Shown: positions 1 through 5,700 of the stretch, in pieces | Numbering within the stretch: position 1 is the first letter of the stretch | Layout of the letters: the number at the start of each line of letters is the position of its first letter | From: Bryobacteraceae bacterium | GTDB taxonomy: Bacteria > Acidobacteriota > Terriglobia > Bryobacterales > Bryobacteraceae | Assembly: GCA_025350445.1 (NCBI GenBank) | Contig: JANXXV010000583.1 | Span: forward strand, 1 to 5,801 | Length of the DNA: 5,801 nt | Direction of reading: 5' to 3' | The notes under the pieces: generated by a model | Told to the model about the DNA's origin: nothing | The model's input: only the letters and a program-made list of their open reading frames with translations | The model's database searches: none | Program-made: the position numbers and the translations under genes

Positions 1-762
1 CGTGCGGTACCCTTTCATTTTCCCCATGCGCGCCACGTTTGCTTCGGCCGCGGCAACGTTGGCCTGCTGTACGGCGATAGCTTTTTCAAGCGCCTGCAAG
101 TTCGCCAGCCGTGATTGATACTGCGCCTGGTACTGATCGAAATCCTGCTTGGAGACCACGCCCTGCGCCGCCAGGCTGGTCCAGCGTTGCGCCGTAACCC
201 GCGCGAGTTCCACGTCCGTCTTGCCCTGCTGGAAATTCGCGAGCGCCTGCTCCACCGATGCCTGCGCCTGCAGCAAATTTGCCTTGGCTTGCAGGCCCTG
301 GTCGTCTAGTTCCGGCGCTTCAATCTCCGCGATGGTCTGGCCGGCTTGCACCCGATCGCCGATGTCCACCATGCGTTTCACGATGTATCCATCGGCGCGC
401 GAAAGAATCGGCGCCTCGGTGATGGCCTGAATATTGCCGGGCAGTTCCAAGTCGCTGTTCGCGGTGGAATGCCCCACCGGCATCACCTCCACCCGGGGCA
501 GCGCCACTTCCTGTTCATGCGCCTCTCTCAGTACCAACGCCTGACGCTTCTGAAGCGGCAGGTATCCCGCGAAGAACGCCACTACGATCAGCACCGTCAG
601 CGTTAGAAAAATCGCCCAGATCGTGATGCCGGACGGCCGCCAGAGTTTGAGTGGTTTCGCACCGTGGGCTGGGCCTTTCAAATCCTGAAGCTGTCGCTTG
701 AGATCCTGATTCTCCTTTCGCAGCCGTTCTTCTTCCGCGCTGGTGGTCAGATTGGGTTCCAT
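1..762 (-). CDS. RND efflux periplasmic adaptor subunit (HlyD/AcrA-type membrane fusion protein), C-terminus cut by window edge
   Basis: This adaptor would bridge the inner-membrane RND permease encoded just upstream and an outer-membrane channel. The 254 visible residues hold, in order: a charged, probably cytoplasmic N-terminal heptad-like helix (about 9-29, EEERLRKENQDLKRQLQDLK); one membrane anchor (about 46-68); the first half of the lipoyl domain (about 105-152, with LPGNIQAITEAPILSRADGY and GDRVQAGQTIAEIEAPEL); and a long Gln/Ala-rich alpha-hairpin (about 153-247). Family members run to about 350-450 residues, so the second lipoyl half, beta-barrel and membrane-proximal domain lie beyond position 1. 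The ATG at 762 is chosen because it follows the permease stop by four bases and has GGAGTGGAAG (776-785) upstream, which implies co-transcription and probably translational coupling. There is no lipoprotein signal; anchoring is by the transmembrane helix. The family call is firm; the substrate cannot be told. Confidence 0.93.
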   Translation of the reverse strand, partial: MEPNLTTSAEEERLRKENQDLKRQLQDLKGPAHGAKPLKLWRPSGITIWAIFLTLTVLIVVAFFAGYLPLQKRQALVLREAHEQEVALPRVEVMPVGHSTANSDLELPGNIQAITEAPILSRADGYIVKRMVDIGDRVQAGQTIAEIEAPELDDQGLQAKANLLQAQASVEQALANFQQGKTDVELARVTAQRWTSLAAQGVVSKQDFDQYQAQYQSRLANLQALEKAIAVQQANVAAAEANVARMGKMKGYRT

Positions 763-766
763 CGGC

Positions 767-3700
767 TTAAGCACGCTTCCACTCCGGATTCATTGCACCT
801 TCCCGCTCCTGCTCATCGAGTCTGCGCTCATGATCCACCGGTGGTTTAGTCCTAAGATAACTATAAATAATTGGAACGACGAAAAGTGTGGTGACGGTGG
901 CGAACAACAGCCCGCCGATCACGGCGCGTCCCAGCGGCGCATTCTGCTCGCCGCCTTCGCCGAGGCCCAGCGACATGGGAAGCATGCCGAGCATCATCGC
1001 CGTTGCGGTCATCAACACCGGCCGGATGCGTGCGTAACCCGCCGAGAGCATTGCCTCCCGCGCCGTAGCCACCACGGCCCGTTCTCCATTGGCGAATGTG
1101 ACCATCAGAATACTATTCGCCGTGGCAACACCCACGCACATGATGGCGCCCATCAACGACGGTACACTCAGCGTCGTTCCGGTGACAAAAAGCATCCATA
1201 AGATGCCGGCCATCGCCCCGGGAAGCGCCGTAAGAATAATAAACGGATCCAGCCACGATTGAAAATTCACCGTCATCAGCAGGTAAACCAGCACCACCGC
1301 GAAGATCATTCCCAGGCCCAAACGGAAGAACGACGACTGCATCGTTTCAATCTGCCCGCGCAATTCAAACGTTGTTCCCCGCGGCAAGTGGGCCTCTTCT
1401 TCGTGCATGATTTTCCGCACCTCCGCTCCCACCCCGCCTAGATCGCGGCGGTCGACATTTGCATAAACGTCGAAAACCGGCCAGACGTTATAGTGGTTGA
1501 CAATCACCGGCGTATAGGCGCGCTGCACCGAAACCAGGTTCGAGAGCAGTTGGGTGGCGCCCGCTGCCGCTCCCGGATTTCCGTAAGCCTGCGAGGCGCC
1601 GGCCGGAGCGGTTCCGGTGGACGCGTTCCCCGCCGAGGATGCGCCCGCCTGCGAGCCCTGCGTCGTGCTGTTCACCACGTTGGTCGCAACCGAGATTGGC
1701 GTACGCAGCAACGCATCCAGTGAATTGATGCGGTATTGCGGCGTCTGCACGCCGATGTTGTAGTTCACCCCGTTGGTCCAATTCATCCAGAAGTTCGGCG
1801 CCACGGTGTTGCTGCCGCTCAACGAGATAAGCATGCTGCTGGTGACATCGCGCTGCGTCAGCCCCATCTGCGATGCCTTCACGCGATCCACGTTCAACCG
1901 GATCTCGGGCTGCTCCTCCACCTGATGCACATGAACGTCGGCAGCGCCGGGGATGTGCGAAATCCTGGTGGCCAGTTTCTGGGCAATTTTATAATTGGCT
2001 TCCGCATTGCGACCAACCACCTGCAGATCAATCGGCGCCGGAATGCCGAAGTTCAGAATCTGGCTGGTGATGTTAGCCGGTTGGAAGAAGAAGACCATGT
2101 CTGGAAAGTTCTCGCGCAGGCGCTTCCGCAACCGTACCTCGTAGTCGCGCGTGGAGCCGTGCTTTTCTTTGGTGAGCGAGATCTGGATTTCGCCGTCGGC
2201 ACTGGAAATGGTGGGAATGTCGCCCTGTGCAATGGCCGGCCAACTGTTCGGTATGCCGATGTTGTCAATCAACGTGTCGATTTCTTCGGGGGGGATCACC
2301 GCCCGGATCTCGCGTTCCAGCGCGGCGAAGCGAGCCTCCGTCTCTTCAATGCGCGTGCCCGCCGGACAGCGCGCGTGCAGCCGCATTTGACCCGAATCCA
2401 CATTGGGAAAGAAATCCTCCCCGATCAGCGTGAGCAGCCCAAGCGACGCAATGGAGATTCCCATGAAGGCAGTCAGCACCCGCCCGCGATGCTGCAAGGC
2501 CCAATTCAGCAGCCCCATGTACCGGAAGCGGAGTTTCTCAAACAGCGCGTTGAACAAATGGTGCCCGCGCCAGAACAATCCAGTCCCGCGGTGACCGTCT
2601 TCATCCTGATAAATCTCTACTTCGGATTGCAGCAGATAGGCCATCATGGTCGGCACCAGCGTGCGCGACAAAAGATACGAAGCCAGCATGGCGAACACTA
2701 CGGCCATGGCAAGCGGCGTGAAGAGATACCGCGCCGTTCCGGTCAGCAGCAACACCGGCACGAAGACGATGCAGATCGCGATGGTAGCCACAAACGTAGG
2801 CACGGCAATCTGCGAGGCCCCATCGAGAACCGCGCGCACCAACGGTTTCCGCATGGCAATATTGCGGTGCGTGTTTTCAATCTCCACCGTCGCGTCATCC
2901 ACTAAGATGCCCACCGCCAGCGCCAATCCACCCAGCGTCATCACGTTGATGGTTTGTCCCAGAAGGCTCAGAATAAACAGCGAAGTCAAAATGGATAGCG
3001 GAATGGAAATGCAGACAATGAGGGTGCTCCGCCAACTGCCGAGGAACAACAAAATCATCAAGCCCGTGAGGCCGCCGGCGATGAGTGCCTCGCGCACCAC
3101 GCCTTGAATGGAGGCGCGCACGAAGACCGACTGATCGGCTAGCGCCACCACTTTCAACTCCGGCGGAACATTGGCCAGGATACGCGGAAGCGCCGCCTTT
3201 ACGGCGTCCACAATGGCCAGAGTGGAGGCTTTGCCGTTCCTGGTGATCGTGATCAAGACACCGCGCGCTCCGTTGGTGCGGACAATATTGCTCTGAACCT
3301 GGAATCCGTCATGGACCTGCGCCACATCCTTGATATAGACCGTTGCGCCATTCACCGTCTTGATGGGCAGCTCGTTCAAATCGCTCAGCAATAGTGGACT
3401 GCTGTTGACCCGTACCTGATACTCGGTCTGCGCCAGTTTCGCCGTGCCGGCTGGAAGAGTCAGGTTCTGCAGGTTCAGCGCATTCGACACGTCAATTGGC
3501 GAAAGTTGCTTGGCGTAGAGTTCATCCAGGTTTAGGTCCACCATCACGGCGCGCTGTTTTCCACCCATCGGATAGGAAACAGAAGCGCCTTGCACGGTGC
3601 CCAGTGGCGTCCGGATGAAGTTGTTGCCGATGTCGAATATTTCCTGTTCGCGGAGTGTCTTGCTGGACAGGCCGAGTTGCAGTATGGGGACGCTGGCTGC

Positions 3701-4099
3701 GTCGTACTTTAGAATATTGGCGGGAAACATCCCGGGCGGCATTTGCCGCAGCGAACTCTGCATGGTTGCCGTGACCTGCGCCACGGCCATATCTACTTTG
3801 ACATTCGGGTGGAAATGAATCTTGACGACCGCGTAGCCGTTGTAGGCTTGGGATTCGATGTGCTCCACGTCATTTACGTTTGAAGTGAGACTGCGCTCGA
3901 AGTTGGTAACGACTCGCTTCTCCATCTCCTCCGGCGACAGGCCGGAATACACCCAGAGCACGCTCACGATGGGAATGTCGATGTACGGGAAAATATCCAC
4001 CGGCATGGTGACGATGGCCGACCCGCCCAGAATGGCTATCAGGATGGACATCACCACGAAGGTGTAGGGGCGGCCAAGGGCTAACCGGACGATCCACAT
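767..4099 (-). CDS. RND superfamily efflux permease (AcrB/MdtB-like multidrug or solvent exporter)
   Basis: This is a complete 1110-residue inner-membrane permease, near the usual 1020-1100 of the family, which exports small hydrophobic compounds using the proton gradient. Layout: TM1 (about 12-31); first periplasmic loop with porter and docking subdomains (32-335); TM2-TM6 (about 338-490), with the TM4 acidic pair Asp401-Asp402 in GILVDDATVEIEN; a cytoplasmic linker (about 491-538); TM7 (about 540-558); second periplasmic loop (560-920); TM8-TM12 (about 925-1082), with RPVLMT near 1026 and LGEGGEQNAPLGRAVIGG near 1046; and a charged C-terminal tail. Two oddities: the TM10 position where AcrB has Lys940 is Ala994 (VATANSIL), and residues about 811-850 are a Ser/Gly/Ala/Thr-rich insertion. 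An in-frame TAA lies 6 bases upstream of the ATG at 4099, so the start cannot be further out; the nearest purine-rich stretch before it is poor as a ribosome site. It is first in an operon with the adaptor. Substrate unknown; a metal pump is less likely because no CusA-type Met clusters are evident. Confidence 0.96.
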   Translation of the reverse strand: MWIVRLALGRPYTFVVMSILIAILGGSAIVTMPVDIFPYIDIPIVSVLWVYSGLSPEEMEKRVVTNFERSLTSNVNDVEHIESQAYNGYAVVKIHFHPNVKVDMAVAQVTATMQSSLRQMPPGMFPANILKYDAASVPILQLGLSSKTLREQEIFDIGNNFIRTPLGTVQGASVSYPMGGKQRAVMVDLNLDELYAKQLSPIDVSNALNLQNLTLPAGTAKLAQTEYQVRVNSSPLLLSDLNELPIKTVNGATVYIKDVAQVHDGFQVQSNIVRTNGARGVLITITRNGKASTLAIVDAVKAALPRILANVPPELKVVALADQSVFVRASIQGVVREALIAGGLTGLMILLFLGSWRSTLIVCISIPLSILTSLFILSLLGQTINVMTLGGLALAVGILVDDATVEIENTHRNIAMRKPLVRAVLDGASQIAVPTFVATIAICIVFVPVLLLTGTARYLFTPLAMAVVFAMLASYLLSRTLVPTMMAYLLQSEVEIYQDEDGHRGTGLFWRGHHLFNALFEKLRFRYMGLLNWALQHRGRVLTAFMGISIASLGLLTLIGEDFFPNVDSGQMRLHARCPAGTRIEETEARFAALEREIRAVIPPEEIDTLIDNIGIPNSWPAIAQGDIPTISSADGEIQISLTKEKHGSTRDYEVRLRKRLRENFPDMVFFFQPANITSQILNFGIPAPIDLQVVGRNAEANYKIAQKLATRISHIPGAADVHVHQVEEQPEIRLNVDRVKASQMGLTQRDVTSSMLISLSGSNTVAPNFWMNWTNGVNYNIGVQTPQYRINSLDALLRTPISVATNVVNSTTQGSQAGASSAGNASTGTAPAGASQAYGNPGAAAGATQLLSNLVSVQRAYTPVIVNHYNVWPVFDVYANVDRRDLGGVGAEVRKIMHEEEAHLPRGTTFELRGQIETMQSSFFRLGLGMIFAVVLVYLLMTVNFQSWLDPFIILTALPGAMAGILWMLFVTGTTLSVPSLMGAIMCVGVATANSILMVTFANGERAVVATAREAMLSAGYARIRPVLMTATAMMLGMLPMSLGLGEGGEQNAPLGRAVIGGLLFATVTTLFVVPIIYSYLRTKPPVDHERRLDEQEREGAMNPEWKRA
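1550..1669 (-). other. Low-complexity Ser/Gly/Ala/Thr insertion inside the RND permease
   Basis: Codons of permease residues about 811-850 encode a flexible tract containing pieces such as GSQAGASSAGNASTGTAPAG. It sits in the second periplasmic loop, after RINSLDALLRTPISV and just before the LLSNLVSVQR strand. By order of elements in AcrB this is near the end of the C-terminal docking (funnel) subdomain. The reading frame is uninterrupted on both sides, so this looks like a tolerated insertion, not a frameshift. The position relative to AcrB is inferred by eye. Confidence 0.7.
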
Positions 4100-4105
4100 A
4101 ACGAT

Positions 4106-4132
4106 TTATTCCCGCGGTGTACGCGGGGACAA
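4106..4132 (-). other. Possible 8-codon leader ORF (TTG start) ahead of the RND permease
   Basis: On the minus strand a perfect AAGGAG (4144-4139) is followed after six bases by TTG (4132-4130), then a short frame reading LSPRTPRE and ending with TAA at 4108-4106, six bases before the permease ATG. This AAGGAG is the best Shine-Dalgarno in the leader but lies 39 bases from the permease start, too far to serve it directly. A leader peptide with reinitiation at the permease ATG would fit. The TTG start and the very short length make chance a serious alternative. Confidence 0.25.
4111..4127 (-). promoter_or_regulatory. GC-rich hairpin just upstream of the RND permease start
   Basis: CCCGCG (4111-4116) and CGCGGG (4122-4127) are perfect 6-bp inverted arms around a 5-base loop. 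In the permease mRNA the stem ends 11 bases before the ATG and overlaps the region where a ribosome would bind. No U-run follows, so it is not an intrinsic terminator as it stands. It could restrict initiation on the permease. Confidence 0.5.
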
Positions 4133-4144
4133 GGAGAACTCCTT
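4131..4144. promoter_or_regulatory. Perfect palindrome, candidate operator of the efflux operon
   Basis: AAGGAGAACTCCTT has 6-bp perfect arms around a 2-bp centre. It starts a few bases downstream of the transcription start predicted from the -10 box at 4155-4160, a place where a dimeric repressor would block transcription. No regulator gene is in the window to pair with it. One arm doubles as a Shine-Dalgarno sequence, so the symmetry could partly be coincidental. Confidence 0.45.
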
Positions 4145-4154
4145 AGAAAGAGGC

Positions 4155-4163
4155 AGTATATCA
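4155..4163 (-). promoter_or_regulatory. Extended -10 promoter of the RND efflux operon
   Basis: The minus strand reads TGATATACT: a TATACT -10 hexamer (4160-4155) with an upstream TG at the extended -10 spacing. No good -35 hexamer is found 16-18 bases further upstream, which is tolerated in extended -10 promoters. The predicted start is near 4147-4149, giving a leader of about 50 bases that contains the palindrome, the mini-ORF and the hairpin. Confidence 0.5.
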
Positions 4164-4430
4164 AAAGGTCTCCGGGAGCCCTGCTGGTCAGCTTGCATTC
4201 GCCGCGGAGGTTATGGAGATCCATGCGCTATCGTAGTGGGCGCTGTTTCACCCGCACGCATCGAAGGGCGATTCTCCAATTTACCGGCCCATACTAGCGA
4301 AAGCCGCTTCGCTCCCGAAGGCATTACTGTGGGCTTTTAAAGAAATCTTATCAGCGTCTGCGCGAGGTGTGTTCGAACGCTGGTGTTGCCGGACGAGTGG
4401 CGTGTAAGGCAATTGAGAAAAGCGACTGCG
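4164..4430. other. Intergenic stretch with no recognisable gene
   Basis: No reading frame of convincing length or composition occurs on either strand. A 24-codon plus-strand frame starting near 4223 follows GGAG but resembles nothing known. A bulged hairpin near 4312-4331 (GCC..TTCG/CGAA..GGC) lacks a following T-run. The stretch separates the toxin-antitoxin side from the efflux promoter and may hold -35 or upstream regulatory DNA for that operon. Confidence 0.5.
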
Positions 4431-4580
4431 TCAAAGCGCGGGGCGTACCAGCGCGGCGATTCCGATTGCCGTGAGTAGCGGCCAGCCCGCATGACGGCTG
4501 CGGCCAATCTGTTCCTCGCGGACTCTGCTAATGGTCGATCGCGAAGTGGCTCTGCGGAATTGCTGTAACAGTAATTTCAT
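4431..4580 (-). CDS. Possible small membrane-associated protein, 49 aa, unknown function
   Basis: An ATG-to-TGA frame of 49 codons lies between the PIN toxin and the efflux promoter, starting 47 bases after the toxin stop on the same strand. The product has a basic N-terminal half (MKLLLQQFRRATSRSTISRV), a charged centre (REEQIGRSR) and a hydrophobic C-terminal segment (AGWPLLTAIGIAALV). The shape fits a small protein with a basic amphipathic start and one short membrane or membrane-surface helix. No clear Shine-Dalgarno precedes the ATG and I recognise no family. It could be a chance frame; the protein-like composition and same-strand position are the only support. Confidence 0.3.
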   Translation of the reverse strand: MKLLLQQFRRATSRSTISRVREEQIGRSRHAGWPLLTAIGIAALVRPAL

Positions 4581-4627
4581 GACAGGTTCTTGGTTAAGGC
4601 GGGAAGCGTGTTAAGTGCTGCGCGGCA

Positions 4628-5053
4628 TTACGACCGTTTCGCCGGAATGACATGGAATCGGCGGCGTCCTTCTATTCGATAGGTCTCGAAGTCCGCATGA
4701 TCCACGGTGAAGATTGCCGACAGAGCCTCACGCTTCGCCAGATACACGAGCGTCGCATCCGCGAAATCCATAGGGCGATCCGAATAACGCAACATCAGGG
4801 CTTGTATTTGCGCTAGTTCCGAATCCTCGATCAATGCCGGTACGATGGCGCCGGAACGCACCAGTCGCCAGGCGGCCTCCATCTCATGGCGGCTGTCACC
4901 AACCAGATGAAACAGTTCCGTCAGTACCGCTTCGGATGTTACCAGGGGCAGCCGGAGTTGCTCAAACGCATCTACACAAATCCGGTGCCAACGATCCGTT
5001 CGGTCCAGCAGCGCTAACATAGCACCTGTATCGATCAGAGCGTTAGCGGTCAC
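4628..5053 (-). CDS. VapC-like PIN-domain ribonuclease toxin
   Basis: This is a 141-residue single-domain PIN protein, a normal size for VapC toxins, which are Mg2+-dependent RNases that cleave tRNA, rRNA or mRNA to stop translation. Expected acidic active-site residues are present: Asp8 (ALIDTGAMLALLD), Glu46 (VLTELFHL), Asp96/Asp99 (PMDFADATLVYLA) and Asp118 (FTVDHADFE). The active site therefore looks intact. I chose the GTG at 5053 because it begins just before the first PIN strand and overlaps the antitoxin stop by 11 bases, the usual coupled arrangement. An upstream ATG at 5176 would add 41 residues that are simply the antitoxin region read in another frame. No strong Shine-Dalgarno is seen, consistent with coupling to antitoxin translation. 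Toxin activity and RNA target are inferred from family membership only. Confidence 0.9.
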   Translation of the reverse strand: MTANALIDTGAMLALLDRTDRWHRICVDAFEQLRLPLVTSEAVLTELFHLVGDSRHEMEAAWRLVRSGAIVPALIEDSELAQIQALMLRYSDRPMDFADATLVYLAKREALSAIFTVDHADFETYRIEGRRRFHVIPAKRS

Positions 5054-5318
5054 GATGCCGCCGCAGACTCTGCCGTACAGCTTGGTGCACGTTCTCCGAA
5101 CGCTTGGCATTGCCGCTCGCGAGAGATCCAAAGCAATTGGATGCGGCCTTCTGAAGGCGAAGTTGCTCCTCGCCAACGTCGGCGCAACCCTTGTTTAGCC
5201 AATCGCGGGCGGCCAGATCGAGAACCGCCGCCAGCGATAACTTTCGCCGGTGCGCTTCGCGCTCCAGCCCGGTCTTGAGATCTCGGGAAACACGCCAGCT
5301 ATAGACTTCGGTCTTCCT
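5043..5318 (-). CDS. Ribbon-helix-helix antitoxin frame (FitA/CopG-like) lacking a normal start codon
   Basis: Directly upstream of and overlapping the PIN toxin is an open frame of about 91 codons. It has a ribbon-helix-helix fold pattern: a DNA-binding strand (EVYSWRVSRDL), helix one (KTGLEREAHRRK), LS turn and helix two (LAAVLDLAARDWL). A C-terminal tail follows (GEEQLRLQKAASNCFGSLASGN, then RSENVHQAVRQSLRRHRDR) that would wrap the toxin. As a cognate antitoxin it would neutralise the PIN RNase and repress the operon. The oddity is the start: upstream of the strand the frame reads TAG TGC AGG AAG ACC GAA GTC TAT, with no ATG, GTG or TTG; the next GTG is near the C-terminus. The listed start is the AGG where I would expect Met. 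Either the start was lost by a point change or small indel, a non-standard start is used, or there is a base error. Confidence 0.7.
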   Translation of the reverse strand, partial: RKTEVYSWRVSRDLKTGLEREAHRRKLSLAAVLDLAARDWLNKGCADVGEEQLRLQKAASNCFGSLASGNAKRSENVHQAVRQSLRRHRDR

Positions 5319-5335
5319 GCACTACATCGTAGTGC
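5319..5335. promoter_or_regulatory. Palindromic operator of the toxin-antitoxin operon
   Basis: GCACTACATCGTAGTGC is a perfect inverted repeat with 7-bp arms and a 3-bp centre. It lies immediately upstream of the ribbon-helix-helix coding sequence, where antitoxins of this family bind to repress their own operon. No clear promoter hexamers are visible around it. Its perfect symmetry, next to an antitoxin with no start codon, suggests that the operator has not decayed. Confidence 0.7.
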
Positions 5336-5493
5336 ATTCCCCGCTGCTCTTCCACTGACCAACGGAAAGCCGAGCCCCGGCTGCCGGCCCTTCCCACTTG
5401 TCTGTGAAATAACCCGCCGCTGCCGCCGCAGTGTCTCAGTCCTGATCCGGATCCAGGATTGGCTGGTCCGCAAGATACTGGCCCTCGCGCTGG

Positions 5494-5508
5494 GAAGGGC
5501 GGCCCTTC
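5494..5508. repeat. Perfect 15-bp palindrome
   Basis: GAAGGGCGGCCCTTC has 7-bp perfect arms around a single central base. It stands in intergenic DNA about 160 bp upstream of the toxin-antitoxin operator and 200 bp upstream of the plus-strand secreted gene. A protein-binding site is possible; the one-base centre makes an RNA hairpin unfavourable in the innermost pairs. Confidence 0.5.
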
Positions 5509-5519
5509 TATTCCGTTCT

Positions 5520-5541
5520 CGCCAGTCTTCGCCCACTGGCG
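5520..5541. repeat. Inverted repeat with 8-base loop
   Basis: CGCCAGT (5520-5526) and ACTGGCG (5535-5541) are perfect 7-bp arms around CTTCGCCC. Either transcript would form a stable stem-loop. On the plus strand only a broken T-run follows (ACTTTTATGG after a gap), and on the minus strand there is none, so a terminator is not supported. Confidence 0.5.
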
Positions 5542-5674
5542 ATGAAAACTTTTATGGTCAGCACTGATTTGAAAAATCGGCAGAACCAACTCAACAACTT
5601 ACAGCCATCCCCGAGACCGCCGCTTATTTCGATACGGTGCGCGTGAAACAAATCCCTCTACCGCGGAACAGAGG

Positions 5675-5691
5675 TATACTTTAACTGGGAG
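5675..5691 (+). promoter_or_regulatory. -10 box and ribosome-binding site of the secreted-protein gene
   Basis: TATACT at 5675-5680 is a good -10 hexamer, and GGGAG at 5687-5691 sits nine bases before the ATG at 5701. No convincing -35 is found at 16-18 bp spacing, where the sequence is around ATCCCT. If transcription begins 6-7 bases after the -10, the leader is only about 14 bases and begins at the Shine-Dalgarno. A weak inverted repeat (CCTCT/AGAGG, 5655-5674) lies in the spacer. Confidence 0.45.
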
Positions 5692-5700
5692 TATCTAGTC

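Larger units (their letters stand above)
5336..5674. other. Gene-poor intergenic stretch with inverted repeats
   Basis: Open frames exist on both strands but none resembles a known protein, none has a sound ribosome site, and they contradict one another. They look like chance frames in GC-rich DNA. The upstream promoter of the toxin-antitoxin operon should lie at its left end but no convincing -35/-10 pair is seen. Two strong inverted repeats, listed separately, are the only clear structures. Confidence 0.55.

Noticed and set aside
743..1201. 152-codon plus-strand open frame over the permease end
   Set aside because: It is antisense to the permease C-terminus, with a composition typical of shadow frames.
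1736..2905. 389-codon plus-strand open frame
   Set aside because: It lies wholly antisense to the RND permease, whose conserved motifs leave no doubt about strand. The frame is His/Arg-rich and resembles no protein; it is a by-product of GC-rich codon usage.
4223..4297. 24-codon plus-strand frame after a GGAG
   Set aside because: It is too short, has no family resemblance and no promoter; chance occurrence is likely.
5054..5176. N-terminal extension of the PIN toxin to an ATG at 5176
   Set aside because: The extra 41 residues are the antitoxin coding region read in another frame, and the PIN fold begins right after the GTG at 5053.
5444..5453. GATCCGGATC palindrome
   Set aside because: A 10-bp palindrome is expected by chance in GC-rich DNA and nothing around it suggests a function.
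5520..5552. Intrinsic terminator at the CGCCAGT inverted repeat
   Set aside because: No continuous T-run follows the stem on either strand.
5250..5567. 105-codon plus-strand frame
   Set aside because: It is antisense to the antitoxin over its first part and shows no recognisable domain or ribosome site.
5195..5589. Overlapping minus-strand frames of 113 and 96 codons (5195-5536, 5299-5589)
   Set aside because: They contradict each other and the ribbon-helix-helix frame, show no family resemblance, and one ends inside the antitoxin N-terminal region.
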